DNA of 14,687 nt from Anaerolineae bacterium (GCA_017303735.1 JAFLCF010000113.1:1-14687), one strand, 5' to 3'. Counted from the first letter of the stretch, positions 1 through 6,953 are shown. The notes: generated by a model not told the origin, from the letters alone. Translations and numbers: made by a program.

Positions 1-1
1 T

Positions 2-730
2 CTCGACCCAACTATCGACGCAGCCAGCCGTAATCCTGAAACCATAGACCGTTCCGTTCGTTGGATCATGGATGCGCTTGCATTGAAAACAGGCGACGCT
101 GTTTTAGACCTAGGCTGTGGACCCGGTTTGTATGCCTCTCGTTTTTCGCGTGCTGGATTAAAGGTCACCGGTGTAGACTATTCACTCAACTCCATTGAAT
201 ACGCAAAACAATATGCTAGCGAAAACAAACTCAACATCGATTACCGATATCAAAATTATCTTGAATTAAACGACGAAGAGCGATACGATGCCGTTTTTTT
301 GATCTTCGGTGATTTTTGTCCACTCAACCCGCAACAGCGGGCAACTCTTTTGAAGAATGTCAGCCGTTCACTTAAGCCAGGCGGCAAATTCGTTCTGGAT
401 GTGACCACACGAGAGCATCGTAAAAAACATGGCAACCAAAACAGATGGTACGCAGCAGAACGCGGATTCTGGAAACCCGAGGCGCATCTGGTATTAGAAG
501 CAGGCTTTGATTTCCCCGAGCAATCCATCTGGCTCGATCAATACACGGTCATTGAAGCAGACGGGAAGGTATCCGTCTACCGAAATTGGTTTCAAGACTA
601 CACTCCTGAAACTGTGACGGAGGAATTGGCGCAAGGCGGTTTTTCCGTCGAAAGTTTGTGGGCAGACCTCACAGGCACTCCGTATTCCCCTGCCAGCGAA
701 TGGATCGGCATTCTTGCCAGCAAAAAATAA
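2..730 (+). CDS. SAM-dependent class I methyltransferase, 5'-truncated by window edge
   Basis: The frame is open from base 2, and the 22 codons before the first ATG (base 68) read as protein typical of this family (…LDPTIDAASRNPETIDRSV…). The real start therefore probably lies outside the window and the ATG at 68 is internal. 242 residues are visible, ending at TAA 728-730. The SAM-binding motif I VLDLGCGPG is at visible residues 34-42, and the acidic residue that ends strand beta-2 is in GVDYS (D59). A post-motif stretch LKPGGKFVLDV follows later. The fold is a soluble cytoplasmic Rossmann methyltransferase. Its substrate cannot be read from the sequence; small-molecule or protein methylation are both possible. 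No terminator is visible before smpB. The gene looks somewhat more AT-rich than the genes downstream. Confidence 0.85.
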   Translation, partial: LDPTIDAASRNPETIDRSVRWIMDALALKTGDAVLDLGCGPGLYASRFSRAGLKVTGVDYSLNSIEYAKQYASENKLNIDYRYQNYLELNDEERYDAVFLIFGDFCPLNPQQRATLLKNVSRSLKPGGKFVLDVTTREHRKKHGNQNRWYAAERGFWKPEAHLVLEAGFDFPEQSIWLDQYTVIEADGKVSVYRNWFQDYTPETVTEELAQGGFSVESLWADLTGTPYSPASEWIGILASKK

Positions 731-780
731 TTTCGCCAACTTGGTTTTCCGCGCATACCCGGTAACACTCTCATTATTCA

Positions 781-789
781 TGCTAAAAT
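781..789 (+). promoter_or_regulatory. Extended -10 promoter of smpB (leaderless geometry)
   Basis: TG at 781-782, C at 783 and TAAAAT at 784-789 form an extended -10 element (5 of 6 match to TATAAT). Exactly six bases (790-795) separate it from the GTG start at 796, so transcription would begin at or next to the start codon. No good -35 is seen about 17 bp upstream. Confidence 0.55.
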
Positions 790-795
790 CACCCT

Positions 796-1257
796 GTGAC
801 TGACAACATCAAAATCATCGCCAACAACCGCAAAGCCGGTTTTGAATACAGCCTGCTCGAAAAGTTCGAAGCGGGTATTTCCCTGCAAGGCTCAGAGATC
901 AAATCCATCCGTGCCGGGCAGATCAGCATTCAAGAAGCCTATGTAGACGTGGAAAACGGACAGGAAGCCTGGCTGCTCGAAGCGCACATCGCGCCGTATG
1001 AACAGGCTGGCAAATACTTCAACCACGACCCGAAGCGCAAACGTCGCCTGCTGTTGCACAAGAAGGAAATTCGCGAGCTGTGGAATAATGTGCGCATCAA
1101 AGGCATGACCATCGTGCCGACCAAGGTTTACCTCAAAGACGGGCGCGCCAAGGTCGAGATCGCGCTGGCAAAGGGCAAAAAAGCCTATGACAAGCGCGCC
1201 ACGATCGCAAAGAGAGATGAAGCGCGGGACAAAGAAAGAGCGATGAGAGTTCGGTGA
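796..1257 (+). CDS. smpB: SsrA-binding protein SmpB
   Basis: SmpB binds tmRNA and delivers it to ribosomes stalled on non-stop mRNA (trans-translation). The 153 residues match the family length. The N-terminal NRKAGFEYSLLEKFEAG and GSEIKSIRAG motifs and the AYVDV segment form the OB-fold that holds the tRNA-like domain. The HIAPYEQAG segment and the PKRKRRLLLHKKEI helix are also typical. The basic C-terminal tail GKKAYDKRATIAKRDEARD is the part that enters the empty mRNA channel. The start is a GTG, chosen because the family's N-terminus begins here. There is no Shine-Dalgarno before it, and an extended -10 sits six bases upstream, so a leaderless transcript is likely. The tmRNA gene ssrA is not in this window. 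Identification is secure from the sequence. Confidence 0.97.
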   Translation: MTDNIKIIANNRKAGFEYSLLEKFEAGISLQGSEIKSIRAGQISIQEAYVDVENGQEAWLLEAHIAPYEQAGKYFNHDPKRKRRLLLHKKEIRELWNNVRIKGMTIVPTKVYLKDGRAKVEIALAKGKKAYDKRATIAKRDEARDKERAMRVR

Positions 1258-1263
1258 TTTCTT

Positions 1264-1313
1264 TACTTCTTTCCTCTTTCATCGATGGGGAAAGAAGAAA
1301 GAGGAAAGAAGTA
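1264..1313 (+). promoter_or_regulatory. 17-bp hairpin covering the ribosome binding site of the next gene
   Basis: The arms 1264-1280 and 1297-1313 are perfect reverse complements (pyrimidine-rich left arm, purine-rich right arm) around a 16-base loop. The only Shine-Dalgarno-like sequence for the gene at 1318, GAGGAAAG at 1301-1308, is inside the right arm and would be paired when the hairpin forms. No T-run follows, so it is not a classical intrinsic terminator. It could control translation of the downstream gene, stabilise the 3' end of smpB mRNA, or both. Confidence 0.5.
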
Positions 1314-1317
1314 GTGT

Positions 1318-2100
1318 ATGCCTCCCTCAACCATAGGTGGAATCAATTTACTGCCCGACCCTGAAAAGCGGGCGATCTATGCCAAATACATCCCGCAGAC
1401 TTTGCTGGAAAAATACAATCTCCCCCCGCTGACATCTGCCGCTGGCTACAACCTGTTGCAATTTCGTTTTGCAACCGGCTCCACGGATGTGGAGATGCGC
1501 CTGTATCACAAAGTGGATTTCCCCGACCCGATCTTATATGCCCACCTGACCGATACCATGAACGGGCAGATCCACGTTCTGTTGTACATTCTCAACGACC
1601 CAGACTCTCAGCGTTACAACGTGGACAAAATGCCAGACGGCTCACCCACTCGCTTCGGGACGTTGAAGCGAAACCTTGAGGCGGAGTCTCAGGCTTGTGA
1701 GGCTGGGCTGGCACCGGGTCAGGTACGACGCGGGCTCAGAATGTTGGGTCCAGCCATTGAAGCGTTCGAAGGCTTCATCGTCTCATTGGGTCATGAAATG
1801 TATTTTGTCGAACCGTTGTATTATCACAATGCGGTCATCTTTGAACGTTATGGATTTTCGTATCAAATGGGCAAACGCCTGATGGATAGTATTCACACAG
1901 GCTTTCAACCCGGCGGCGACTTGCACGCTCAACTAGACGGTTCGAATGCCTTCCGTAAAACAGAAGCCGCCGAGAGCATTCGCAAACGCTCCTGGGCGAT
2001 TCACGACGGCATTCTCGGCGAGCCTTTTACCAATGTGACCATGTACAAACGCGTGGGTCACAGCGCGGGCATTGACACGACAAAAGGATGTACGTGGTAA
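1318..2100 (+). CDS. Conserved-looking uncharacterised protein (260 aa)
   Basis: I do not recognise a named family. The protein is soluble, with no signal peptide or membrane helix. The N-terminal half (to about residue 110) is mixed beta-rich sequence containing MRLYHKVDFPDPILYAHLTD and HVLLYILND. The C-terminal half has a helical segment followed by GHEMYFVEPLYYHNAVIFERYGF and GKRLMDSIHTGF. The YYHNAVIFERYGF stretch resembles the last strand-helix-strand of GNAT acetyltransferases, but no acetyl-CoA-binding motif is clear, so this is only a hint. SWAIHDGILGEPF and MYKRVGH near the end look like conserved blocks. The ATG at 1318 is the first in-frame start after a TAG at 1312-1314. Its ribosome binding site lies inside a hairpin. 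It probably shares a transcript with smpB. Its stop directly abuts that of the convergent membrane gene. Confidence 0.75.
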   Translation: MPPSTIGGINLLPDPEKRAIYAKYIPQTLLEKYNLPPLTSAAGYNLLQFRFATGSTDVEMRLYHKVDFPDPILYAHLTDTMNGQIHVLLYILNDPDSQRYNVDKMPDGSPTRFGTLKRNLEAESQACEAGLAPGQVRRGLRMLGPAIEAFEGFIVSLGHEMYFVEPLYYHNAVIFERYGFSYQMGKRLMDSIHTGFQPGGDLHAQLDGSNAFRKTEAAESIRKRSWAIHDGILGEPFTNVTMYKRVGHSAGIDTTKGCTW

Positions 2101-2910
2101 TTAAGCCTTACTAGCGCCTGTGCCAAATTTGCGGAAGAAGAAGATAGAAATTCCGGCTGCCACAAAATATGCAAGAAAATATACAATACCAAACGGGTGT
2201 TCGCTAAAATTAAAGAGAGGGAAATATGCGAACGCCGCAATGGTGATGATAATAACCAAACCAAACGACAGAAAACTATAGTTCAAGAACGGAGCGCGAT
2301 TCTTCTCGAACAATAAAGGCAGCATGCCAATGGTGAGCGCGAGGAAGAAAGCGCCGAAGCTGCGCAAGGTGAGGGTGGTCATGGCTTCGGGAAAGATCTC
2401 GCCTGTGGTGATCGGCGCACCGGCTTGAACACTCATTCCGTAAATACCGATAAAACCCACAAAGAGCACGAAGGTGGTGGCAACTCCGCGCATGAGACCG
2501 GTCATCGGTTCGGAGACTTTTCCTGCCGGGCGGACTCGCAGCCAATCGGCAATGCCGATCACCGCCGCAATGGCATTCACACTGATCGCCGCAACATATG
2601 CTGTAGCCACGGGGTAATCCAAATTGAGCTTATCGCGGAAAGATACAACGATCATGCCTTCCAATAAGCCAAAGGACCAGAGATACGATAATGCCGGGTA
2701 AACCAGTTGCCAATTCCAGCGGCGAGCTGTGAAGAACGCCAGCCAGGCATTTCCAAGGCACCAGGCACCGATGGTCATGGTCATAAAGCCGGTCACATTC
2801 CAGGCAAAGACGGGCGCTTGTTGCTCAGGTTGAATGAACAGAATCACCCCGATCAATGCATACAGGGCGGCAAGCAGATAAGTGAACACACGAGACGTAG
2901 TAGAAAGCAT
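2101..2910 (-). CDS. Multi-pass membrane protein, about eight helices, function unknown
   Basis: 269 residues with about eight predicted membrane helices, near residues 8-28, 35-58, 66-90, 100-122, 138-160, 182-203, 212-235 and 243-262. The short loops are charged and no large soluble domain is present. No transporter or enzyme motif is recognisable; the few buried charges (for example the E in GLLEGMIVV) are not diagnostic. The start ATG (2910-2908) is preceded by a clear Shine-Dalgarno AGGAGAG eight bases or less upstream. The stop TAA (2103-2101) touches the stop of the convergent 1318-2100 gene, so the two genes share no spacer and no terminator. It lies about 100 bases downstream of the Methyltransf_32-like gene on the same strand. 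Co-transcription is possible, but a TATAAC at 2946-2941 could also be its own promoter. Confidence 0.8.
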   Translation of the reverse strand: MLSTTSRVFTYLLAALYALIGVILFIQPEQQAPVFAWNVTGFMTMTIGAWCLGNAWLAFFTARRWNWQLVYPALSYLWSFGLLEGMIVVSFRDKLNLDYPVATAYVAAISVNAIAAVIGIADWLRVRPAGKVSEPMTGLMRGVATTFVLFVGFIGIYGMSVQAGAPITTGEIFPEAMTTLTLRSFGAFFLALTIGMLPLLFEKNRAPFLNYSFLSFGLVIIITIAAFAYFPLFNFSEHPFGIVYFLAYFVAAGISIFFFRKFGTGASKA

Positions 2911-2940
2911 GATTCTCTCCTAAATAAAATGGCGAACACA

Positions 2941-2946
2941 GTTATA
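2941..2946 (-). promoter_or_regulatory. Possible -10 element of the membrane-protein gene
   Basis: On the minus strand TATAAC (5 of 6 to consensus) lies about 30 bases upstream of the start codon. No convincing -35 is seen at 16-18 bp. It is weak evidence that the gene need not depend on read-through from the methyltransferase upstream. Confidence 0.3.
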
Positions 2947-3011
2947 AACACTGGATGGTCTATTAAGTTTTTACCCCAAACGGATCATTGCCCTACTCGA
3001 AAAACTACTTG

Positions 3012-4217
3012 CTATTCCACGTATTGAGCGTAGCTTTCGCCCAAGAGCTTCTCCAAATACGGTGTGACCTGCCAGAAGCTTTTCAGGTTTTTGTATTCTT
3101 CCAGCCAGCGCGGATTCTTTCCGGGCGCAGCCACCTTCACCGAGCGGATCATCAGATTCTTGGCGGTATGCTCGATGGGCACGAATTGAGTCACATCGGT
3201 GCGATACCCCATGATGCGCAATAAGGTAGCACGGAAGGTATCGGTAAGAATATCGCCCATACGCTCGAACAAGATGCCATGACTCAGCACCGAAGCAAGC
3301 GGCGTGGGTGCAGGGGCTTGTGCCATTTGCACTTGCAATTCATGTTGGCAACACGGTGCACAGACGATCAACTTGCTCTCCCAACGGATTCCTTTCGCGA
3401 GAGCGTCGTCGGTGGCGGTATCACAAGCATGCAGGGCAACGACGATATCGGGTGTGGACTCAAGCACAAAGTCCCCAATGGTGCCGACTTTGAACTCCAG
3501 TTGACCCCAACCAAGCTTTCTGGCTTTTTCCTGATGGCGTGCGATCAAGTCCGCTTTGATATCCACACCGGTGACATGTGCATCTAATTTTAGAATTTCA
3601 TGCAGATAGTAATAAACGGCGAAGGTCAGGTAGGCATTGCCGCAACCGAAATCCACCACATGGACAGGTTTGCCTGCGAACGTTTCCAGCGCATCGCTTT
3701 CATCCACCAAGCGCAGAAACTCGTTGATCTGCGTGTACTTGCGTTGCATATCGGCTTTGATCCTGCCATCTTTAGTGAGGATGCCTACCGCCTCTAAAAA
3801 CGGTTTGGCATTCTCTGCAGAGAGCAAGCGGCTCTTCTCGCGGTTATGGGACAAGTCCACTACGGGCAACGCAGTGGGCGTGGACTTACGCTCGTTGACC
3901 AAGGCTTTGCCCTTCTTCGAGATATTGACCTGCAAACTGCCAGTGGTACTTTCTACAAAGATATTGCGGAAAGGCAACGCCAACACTTCGTCTATGCGGG
4001 CGGAGGCTTCTTCAAAGGTGTAATTTTTGGAAATATCCTTCTTCTCATCGAAAAAGGAAAACTGCAAGTGGATTTCTCCCCTCAACTCCACCGGGCGGAC
4101 GATGACCTTGATCCACGGCATCTCTGCGCCTTTTTGCTCGCCCGTAAATTGTGCACGGATAAATGTTTCGCGGGCGAGCATCCGCGAACGGACTTTGTCG
4201 GTGTAGTCTGATTCCAT
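3012..4217 (-). CDS. Methyltransf_32-like SAM-dependent methyltransferase (METTL25/RRNAD1-type fold)
   Basis: 401 residues when started at ATG 4217-4215. The first ~170 residues are an N-terminal domain with basic patches and no clear family. The methyltransferase domain follows: motif I VVDFGCGNAYLTFAVYYYL begins near residue 187 (D189), and GVDI carries the acidic SAM-ribose ligand (D219). The family-specific ALHACDTATDDAL (H263, C265) and CAPCCQHEL (C286, C289, C290, H292) blocks are characteristic of the METTL25/RRNAD1/GSTCD-like group, here in a bacterial form. The conserved Cys/His cluster could be structural or bind metal. The substrate is unknown; RNA is a reasonable guess because of the RNA-binding-like N-terminus, but this is inference. 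A longer GTG start (4235) exists. I prefer 4217 because TATAAT overlaps the extra codons and sits six bases before the ATG. Confidence 0.8.
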   Translation of the reverse strand: MESDYTDKVRSRMLARETFIRAQFTGEQKGAEMPWIKVIVRPVELRGEIHLQFSFFDEKKDISKNYTFEEASARIDEVLALPFRNIFVESTTGSLQVNISKKGKALVNERKSTPTALPVVDLSHNREKSRLLSAENAKPFLEAVGILTKDGRIKADMQRKYTQINEFLRLVDESDALETFAGKPVHVVDFGCGNAYLTFAVYYYLHEILKLDAHVTGVDIKADLIARHQEKARKLGWGQLEFKVGTIGDFVLESTPDIVVALHACDTATDDALAKGIRWESKLIVCAPCCQHELQVQMAQAPAPTPLASVLSHGILFERMGDILTDTFRATLLRIMGYRTDVTQFVPIEHTAKNLMIRSVKVAAPGKNPRWLEEYKNLKSFWQVTPYLEKLLGESYAQYVE

Positions 4218-4223
4218 AATGGG

Positions 4224-4229
4224 ATTATA
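4224..4229 (-). promoter_or_regulatory. Consensus -10 placed for a leaderless transcript
   Basis: A perfect TATAAT on the minus strand (4229-4224) is followed by six bases and then ATG at 4217. With standard -10 spacing the A of ATG is the expected +1. TTGGTT at 4251-4246 with a 16-bp spacer is a poor -35. No Shine-Dalgarno exists before either candidate start. Confidence 0.6.
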
Positions 4230-4235
4230 CGACAC

Positions 4236-4500
4236 TCAACTTACTAACCAAAAGGTGGCATTCACTTCTACAATGCTTGCCACCTCATTCATGTTGTGCT
4301 ATGCCATTAGTTATCAAAATGGCTATGCGATACTTGTAGTGTTTCAATTCCCACTGCTAGTTACGATCAATCCTATTTGATAATCCCCTGCATTGATCTC
4401 ATCCTCAAACCGTTGTGGAAAAAGAACCGATTCTTAATGGTTTTCCATGAGTCTCCGTGCAATCCGTTAATCCGTGTACTTAAGAAACTCTTTCTTACAT
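4236..4500. other. 265-base intergenic region without a gene
   Basis: This lies between the M20 peptidase stop and the start region of the methyltransferase. It is AT-rich with stops in all frames; short open frames here lack ribosome binding sites and family features. It contains a 7-bp inverted repeat (GGTGGCA 4254-4260 / TGCCACC 4278-4284), a tandem ATCCGT motif near 4460-4480, and a 7-bp palindrome (4481-4487 / 4491-4497) directly after the peptidase stop. None is convincing as a terminator because there is no GC-rich stem with a T-run. Confidence 0.6.
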
Positions 4501-5820
4501 TTACCCAAAGCGACTCAAGGCTTTATAGATCGCCTGCGCACCAAACTCAATCGCCGCTGCGGGGACGCGTTCATCGGCGGCGTGGATGGTGTTGGCAAAA
4601 TTGAAGTCATCTGGCAGTGGCATGGGTAGATAGCCGTACGTTTGAATGCCGATCTGCGAGAAGAAGCGTCCATCGGTGACGCCGCTCAGTATTAATGGGA
4701 CGGGGATGCCCACAGGGTCGGCTTCTTTCAAGATGCCTGCCAGCGTATCGAAGAGAGACATATCCGGGTCGGCGGGTCCGGGGTCGAATTGAAGAACGTC
4801 CAGTTGCACGTCACTGCCGACGACGGCACGCAGTTCACGAAGCATATCTTCGGGAGTCTGACCGGGCAAAAGGCGCCCATCCAACTCTACTGATACTTCA
4901 CTGGGAATGACATTGATCTTCATGCTGGCATGCAGAATCGTTGGGCTGACGGTGTTACGAAATAATGGGTAGAACGTCCGCCCGCGAGCGCCGAGAGTCT
5001 TGAGCACGAGATCTGTCAGCGTGGGGTTGGTCAATTGTTTGAGGATCAAGCCTTGAGCGCCGCCCAGAGCCGCCGCCATTGCTTCCACCATCATCTTTGC
5101 TGGAGGCGTCACATGCACGGGCAGGTCGTTCTCATCTAATGCTTTGAGCAATTGCGAGAGCCGCACCATTGCCCCGCCTTTAACAGGCAGCGAGCCATGC
5201 CCGCCTTGTCCGCGCACGGTGGCTTTCATCCAACAGACTTGTTTTTCAGAGATCATGATGGGGTAAAAGCGTTTGCCGCCAATGGTTAACGTGAAACCGC
5301 CAAATTCGCCGATGGCATGTTTGATATCTTTGAACAGGTCGGGATGTTCTTCCACTAAAAATTTTGCGCCGTAATCACCGCCCGCCTCTTCATCGCTGAC
5401 GATTGCCAGCACAATATCCCCAGGCGGACGCAACCCTTCGGCATTCGCTCGCATGAACGCCGCCGCCATCATCGCCACGCCCCCCTTCATATCTAATGCA
5501 CCGCGCCCCCATACATAACCATCAATGAGCTTGCCTTCGAACGGCGGCTGTTGCCAGGGTTGATTCTCGGCAGTGACCACATCCACGTGCCCGTACAGCA
5601 ACAAGGGCGGAGCCTTGCCTTCGCCGGGCAAACGGGCGATCAAATTCGGTCGATTCGGGTCTTTGGCAAGCAAAGTGGATTCAATCCCCGCCTCATTCAA
5701 CAGGTCGCGGATGTAGCCCACACAAGCCGCTTCGTGCCCAGGCGGATTCGTGGTGTTGAACTGGATCAACCGTTGCAAAATTTCGACCGGGCGTTCATGC
5801 ATATTCGTTTTTGGTGTCAT
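4501..5820 (-). CDS. M20 family zinc metallopeptidase (ArgE/DapE/carboxypeptidase G2-like)
   Basis: This 439-residue cytoplasmic hydrolase of amide or peptide bonds uses two zinc ions. The ligand and catalytic set is visible: YGHVDVV (H78, with D80), GRGALDMKGG (D110 bridging), SDEEAGG (E144 general base, E145 ligand), and a C-terminal HAADE block supplying the last histidine. Between them lies the dimerisation domain with GQGGHGSLPVKGG, the usual substrate-contacting histidine loop. The length is normal for M20A-type deacylases and peptidases. The exact substrate (N-acyl amino acid, dipeptide, succinyl-diaminopimelate) cannot be assigned from sequence. The start ATG 5820 has GGAG six bases upstream; an in-frame TTG at 5847 would add nine residues but has no ribosome binding site. 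The gene is divergent from the epimerase. Confidence 0.92.
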   Translation of the reverse strand: MTPKTNMHERPVEILQRLIQFNTTNPPGHEAACVGYIRDLLNEAGIESTLLAKDPNRPNLIARLPGEGKAPPLLLYGHVDVVTAENQPWQQPPFEGKLIDGYVWGRGALDMKGGVAMMAAAFMRANAEGLRPPGDIVLAIVSDEEAGGDYGAKFLVEEHPDLFKDIKHAIGEFGGFTLTIGGKRFYPIMISEKQVCWMKATVRGQGGHGSLPVKGGAMVRLSQLLKALDENDLPVHVTPPAKMMVEAMAAALGGAQGLILKQLTNPTLTDLVLKTLGARGRTFYPLFRNTVSPTILHASMKINVIPSEVSVELDGRLLPGQTPEDMLRELRAVVGSDVQLDVLQFDPGPADPDMSLFDTLAGILKEADPVGIPVPLILSGVTDGRFFSQIGIQTYGYLPMPLPDDFNFANTIHAADERVPAAAIEFGAQAIYKALSRFG

Positions 5821-5858
5821 GGCAGTCTCCAAAAGAAATTCGAACAAATGATAATTTC

Positions 5859-5864
5859 ATTATA
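5859..5864 (-). promoter_or_regulatory. -10 element of the M20 peptidase gene
   Basis: On the minus strand TATAAT (5864-5859) would start transcription near 5852, giving a leader of about 30 bases that contains the GGAG ribosome binding site. No good -35 is seen. It lies within 25 bases of the likely -10 of the divergent epimerase. Confidence 0.5.
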
Positions 5865-5881
5865 TGCCAATTCGAATGTCG

Positions 5882-5889
5882 TATAAAAT
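5882..5889 (+). promoter_or_regulatory. Possible -10 element of the epimerase gene
   Basis: TATAAAAT at 5882-5889 offers two overlapping -10 hexamers (TATAAA or TAAAAT). The resulting leader of about 40 bases contains GGAG at 5925-5928, eight bases before the ATG. No -35 is recognisable. Confidence 0.4.
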
Positions 5890-5936
5890 ATGGAGGAAAT
5901 CAATCAATATCTTATAAGGAATATGGAGACAAGGGT

Positions 5937-6917
5937 ATGACAATTCTTATCACTGGAGCAGCCGGTTTTATCGGCTCTCACCTGACCTCGCGCTTGCTCA
6001 GCCAAAACAAGCCGATCCGCGCCTTATTGTTACCATCCGAGTCCATTCCCGCTGCATGGGGAGATCGTGTCGAGATCGTACGTGGAGACATCCGCAACCG
6101 CGCGGATGTTGAAAAAGCTGTGCGTGATACAAACCTTATCTTTCACCTTGCTGCTGTTACATTAGATACTGGTCCAAAAGAATTACATGAAGCGGTTACG
6201 GTGCAAGGCACACGTCACATCATGGAAGCCGCCGCTGCACATGGTGCAAAGGTCGTTCTAACATCCAGCGTCACGGTGTATGGTGTGAAGATCCAAACCG
6301 ATGTTTTAGATGAAGAGCTGGAGTGGGGCAAGCCTGCGGGCTTTTATTCCACGCATAAACAATTGCAGGAAAAACTGGCACGACAGATCGCAAAAGAAAA
6401 AAATATTGATTTAGTGGTCATCCGCCCGGGTAATGTATATGGACCCGGCAGTTTGCAATGGGTCATCAGTGTCTTACGCGAGATCCGGCGCGGCACTCCA
6501 CCCATCATTGGCGGCGGAAATGGCGATTGTGGTTTTGTTTATGTGGATAATCTGGTCGATGCCATGTTGTTGGCATCAGAAAATGAAAAAGCCGTAGGGC
6601 GAGTATATAACATTGGAGATGGCTTTGGGCTGACATGGAAACAATACTTCAATGATCTGGCTCGTATCAGTCAGGCGCCCAAACCGAAAGAAATTCCCCT
6701 ATGGGTCGGAAAATTACTTGCCAACACAATTGAACCGCTTTGGTACGGGTTAAAGTTGAAGGGACGTCCACCCATCACATACGAAGCGTTCAATCTGGTG
6801 GCATCCAACCACCGCTTCCCCATTACCCGCGCCCAAACCGAGCTGGGATATCAACCTCGTATCTCTTATGCCGAAGCATTGAAAGCCGTCGAGCTATATT
6901 TGAAAACACAGTCTTAA
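5937..6917 (+). CDS. NAD(P)-dependent epimerase/dehydratase (extended SDR)
   Basis: This 326-residue extended short-chain dehydrogenase/reductase acts on nucleotide sugars or related substrates. The N-terminal dinucleotide-binding motif GAAGFIG is at residues 7-13 (TG-x-x-GxxG pattern). GDI (50-52) contacts the adenine, HLAA is at 70-73, and the catalytic triad is SSVTVYG (S110-S111) plus YSTHK (Y137, K141). RPGNVYGPG follows, the usual substrate-loop entry of the family. DNLVDAMLLA and YNIGDG complete the fold. The product could be a UDP-sugar 4-epimerase-like or a 3-beta-HSD-like enzyme; specificity cannot be told. The start is ATG 5937, with GGAG eight bases upstream and the Rossmann strand beginning immediately; the frame is open further upstream but carries no family sequence there. 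The gene is followed at once by a strong terminator. Confidence 0.9.
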   Translation: MTILITGAAGFIGSHLTSRLLSQNKPIRALLLPSESIPAAWGDRVEIVRGDIRNRADVEKAVRDTNLIFHLAAVTLDTGPKELHEAVTVQGTRHIMEAAAAHGAKVVLTSSVTVYGVKIQTDVLDEELEWGKPAGFYSTHKQLQEKLARQIAKEKNIDLVVIRPGNVYGPGSLQWVISVLREIRRGTPPIIGGGNGDCGFVYVDNLVDAMLLASENEKAVGRVYNIGDGFGLTWKQYFNDLARISQAPKPKEIPLWVGKLLANTIEPLWYGLKLKGRPPITYEAFNLVASNHRFPITRAQTELGYQPRISYAEALKAVELYLKTQS

Positions 6918-6920
6918 ATC

Positions 6921-6950
6921 AAAACCGACAGATGAATATCTGTCGGTTTT
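6921..6950. terminator. Bidirectional intrinsic terminator between epimerase and tRNA-fMet
   Basis: A perfect 13-bp stem (arms 6921-6933 and 6938-6950, each with an AAAA/TTTT end) closes a 4-base GAAT loop. T-runs are present on both strands, so it can end the epimerase transcript (+) and the tRNA transcript (-), which starts maturing only three bases away. Confidence 0.9.
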
Positions 6951-6953
6951 TAG

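Noticed and set aside
4254..4284. Hairpin GGTGGCA/TGCCACC as terminator or riboswitch
   Set aside because: A 7-bp stem with a 17-base loop and no T-run, upstream of a leaderless-type start; too weak to support a function.
4377..4604. 75-codon plus-strand frame starting in the 4236-4500 gap
   Set aside because: No ribosome binding site, odd composition, and it runs into the 3' end of the peptidase on the opposite strand.
5811..5936. 42-codon upstream extension of the epimerase
   Set aside because: It crosses both divergent promoters and the peptidase start. The Rossmann strand and a good ribosome binding site begin at ATG 5937.
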